This document shows, one piece after another, positions 5,733-6,954 of a DNA stretch of 6,954 nucleotides (position 1 is its first letter; each line of letters starts with the position of its first letter). A program made the position numbers and the translations under genes. Under the pieces are notes generated by a model. It saw nothing but the letters and a program-made list of their open reading frames with translations. It was not told where the DNA came from and did no database searches. Source of the stretch: Gammaproteobacteria bacterium (GTDB lineage Bacteria > Pseudomonadota > Gammaproteobacteria > UBA6429 > Thiohalophilaceae); NCBI GenBank assembly GCA_024641445.1, contig JAHEDA010000129.1, positions 1 to 6,954 on the forward strand. Reading direction: 5' to 3'.

Positions 5733-6954
5733 ATGTTGAACAAAGATCTGGAACTTTCACTCAATAACGCCTTTAAGACGGCACGGGATCGCAGTCATGA
5801 ATTCATGACGGTTGAGCACCTCTTGCTGGCCTTGCTGGATAATCCTGCGGCACTGGAGGTGTTAAGGGCCTGCGGTGCAGACATGGAGAAGCTGCGCAAA
5901 GAGCTGACGGACTTCCTCAATGAGACCACGCCACAGCTTCCTCCCAATGATGAGCGTGAGACCCAACCCACGCTGGGCTTCCAACGTGTGTTACAGCGTG
6001 CGGTGTTTCACGTTCAGTCTTCCGGCAAACGTGAGGTCACTGGCGCTAATGTCCTGGTCGCAATCTTCAGCGAACAGGAATCACAGGCCGTTTATTTTCT
6101 CAAGAAACAGGATATTAGTCGCCTGGAGGTCGTCAATTACATCTCCCACGGCGTCTCCAAGACGAGCGAGGACCGTCCGTCAGGGAGTAGTGCGAGTGAT
6201 GAGGAGCAAGAGGACAGTCAACAGAGTCCGTTGCAGCTCTACGCCACCAACCTGAATCAACAAGCCCGCAATGGCAAGATTGACCCCCTGATTGGTCGCA
6301 AGAACGAGATTGAACGTACCGTGCAGGTACTGTGTCGCCGCCGCAAAAATAATCCCTTGTTTGTGGGGGAGGCTGGTGTAGGCAAGACCGCGCTGGCGGA
6401 GGGTTTGGCGAAGAAGATTGTTGAGGGTGAAGTGCCGGATATTCTGGCCAACAGTACCATCTACTCTCTCGATATGGGGGCCTTGCTCGCGGGCACTAAG
6501 TATCGCGGCGATTTTGAAAAGCGCTTCAAGGCCGTGCTCAATCAAGTTAAGAAGGAGGCGGGCGCCATCCTCTTTATCGATGAGATCCATACCATCATTG
6601 GTGCAGGTGCCGCCTCGGGTGGGGCTATGGATGCCTCAAACCTGGTGAAACCGGCACTCGCCTCGGGTGACCTCAAGTGCATTGGCTCCACCACCTATCA
6701 GGAGTATCGCGGTATCTTCGAGAAGGACCGTGCCTTGGCGCGCCGGTTCCAAAAGATCGACGTACCTGAGCCCACTGAGGAAGAGAGCATCCAGATCCTT
6801 GAGGGGATCAAGTCACGTTTCGAGGAACATCATCAGGTTAAGTACACGCACCAGGCGATTCGCTCGGCGGTGGAACTCTCCTCGCGCTACATCAATGAAC
6901 GTCACCTGCCCGACAAGGCGATTGATGTAATCGATGAGGCGGGGGCAAATCAGC
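5733..6954 (+). CDS. clpA: ATP-dependent Clp protease ATP-binding subunit ClpA, C-terminus off the window
   Basis: ClpA is the AAA+ unfoldase that feeds proteins into ClpP, with ClpS as its adaptor. The visible 407 residues cover roughly the first half of a protein usually about 750 long. The N-terminal Clp repeat domain (~1-140), which docks ClpS, is followed by an acidic, Ser-rich linker (~142-165). The first AAA+ module begins near 168. Its Walker A is GEAGVGKT (212-219), and Walker B is ILFIDEIH with Asp283-Glu284. A sensor-1-like GSTTYQE is at 318-324, the arginine-finger region DRALARRF at 332-339, and LPDKAIDVIDEAGA (392-405) marks the small subdomain. The second AAA+ module and the ClpP-binding loop lie beyond the edge. 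The N-terminal domain plus linkage to clpS distinguishes it from ClpB, ClpC and ClpX. No frameshift is seen. Confidence 0.97.
   Translation, partial: MLNKDLELSLNNAFKTARDRSHEFMTVEHLLLALLDNPAALEVLRACGADMEKLRKELTDFLNETTPQLPPNDERETQPTLGFQRVLQRAVFHVQSSGKREVTGANVLVAIFSEQESQAVYFLKKQDISRLEVVNYISHGVSKTSEDRPSGSSASDEEQEDSQQSPLQLYATNLNQQARNGKIDPLIGRKNEIERTVQVLCRRRKNNPLFVGEAGVGKTALAEGLAKKIVEGEVPDILANSTIYSLDMGALLAGTKYRGDFEKRFKAVLNQVKKEAGAILFIDEIHTIIGAGAASGGAMDASNLVKPALASGDLKCIGSTTYQEYRGIFEKDRALARRFQKIDVPEPTEEESIQILEGIKSRFEEHHQVKYTHQAIRSAVELSSRYINERHLPDKAIDVIDEAGANQ

Noticed and set aside
6180..6590. A 136-codon minus-strand frame opposite clpA
   Set aside because: It is antisense to the Walker A and Walker B region of clpA, where strong codon bias opens the opposite frame; no independent signal supports it.
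1..6954. Defence system, prophage, insertion sequence, CRISPR array or integration site
   Set aside because: I saw no transposase, integrase, nuclease, spaced repeat array, tRNA or target-site duplication; all genes are explained by housekeeping families plus one c-di-GMP sensor.

Overview
The window looks like a piece of a free-living gammaproteobacterial chromosome. The gene families (NudJ, RluE, MnmA, CspD, ClpS, ClpA) and their order support this: mnmA, nudJ and rluE lie next to a cspD / clpS-clpA block. From memory, Pseudomonas has a comparable neighbourhood (clpA-clpS-cspD-icd ... nudix gene-mnmA), and E. coli has rluE-nudJ-mnmA as one block. I cannot name the genus. Base composition is moderate, about 55% G+C or more in clpA and visibly lower in the large central gene.

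Layout. From 1766 down to the left edge, on the minus strand, is a translation-related cluster: rluE (23S rRNA pseudouridine synthase), nudJ (Nudix phosphatase) and mnmA (tRNA 2-thiouridylase, C-terminus cut by the window edge). A 165 bp divergent spacer follows. Then, on the plus strand at 1932-4832, a 966-residue membrane-anchored sensor carries HAMP, PAS, GGDEF and EAL domains and is predicted to make and/or break cyclic di-GMP. It converges on cspD (minus, 4964-5194) across 131 bp. A 199 bp divergent spacer then leads to clpS and clpA on the plus strand. These encode the N-degron adaptor and the AAA+ unfoldase of the ClpAP protease; clpA is cut by the right edge.

How the genes relate. rluE-nudJ-mnmA is a plausible operon for rRNA/tRNA modification and nucleotide clean-up, with mnmA likely translationally coupled to nudJ. 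clpS-clpA is a tight operon. cspD, a stress and stationary-phase cold-shock-like protein in species where it has been studied, diverges from it as in many gammaproteobacteria. The c-di-GMP gene has no obvious functional tie to either block. It occupies the interval where relatives such as Pseudomonas carry icd, and it looks like a lineage-specific insertion or rearrangement.

I found no tRNA, rRNA, CRISPR array, insertion sequence or phage gene. Most of the window is ordinary housekeeping sequence. The points worth a second look are the bifunctional c-di-GMP protein with its unrecognised ~300-residue sensor, its genomic position, and the structured cspD/clpS spacer.
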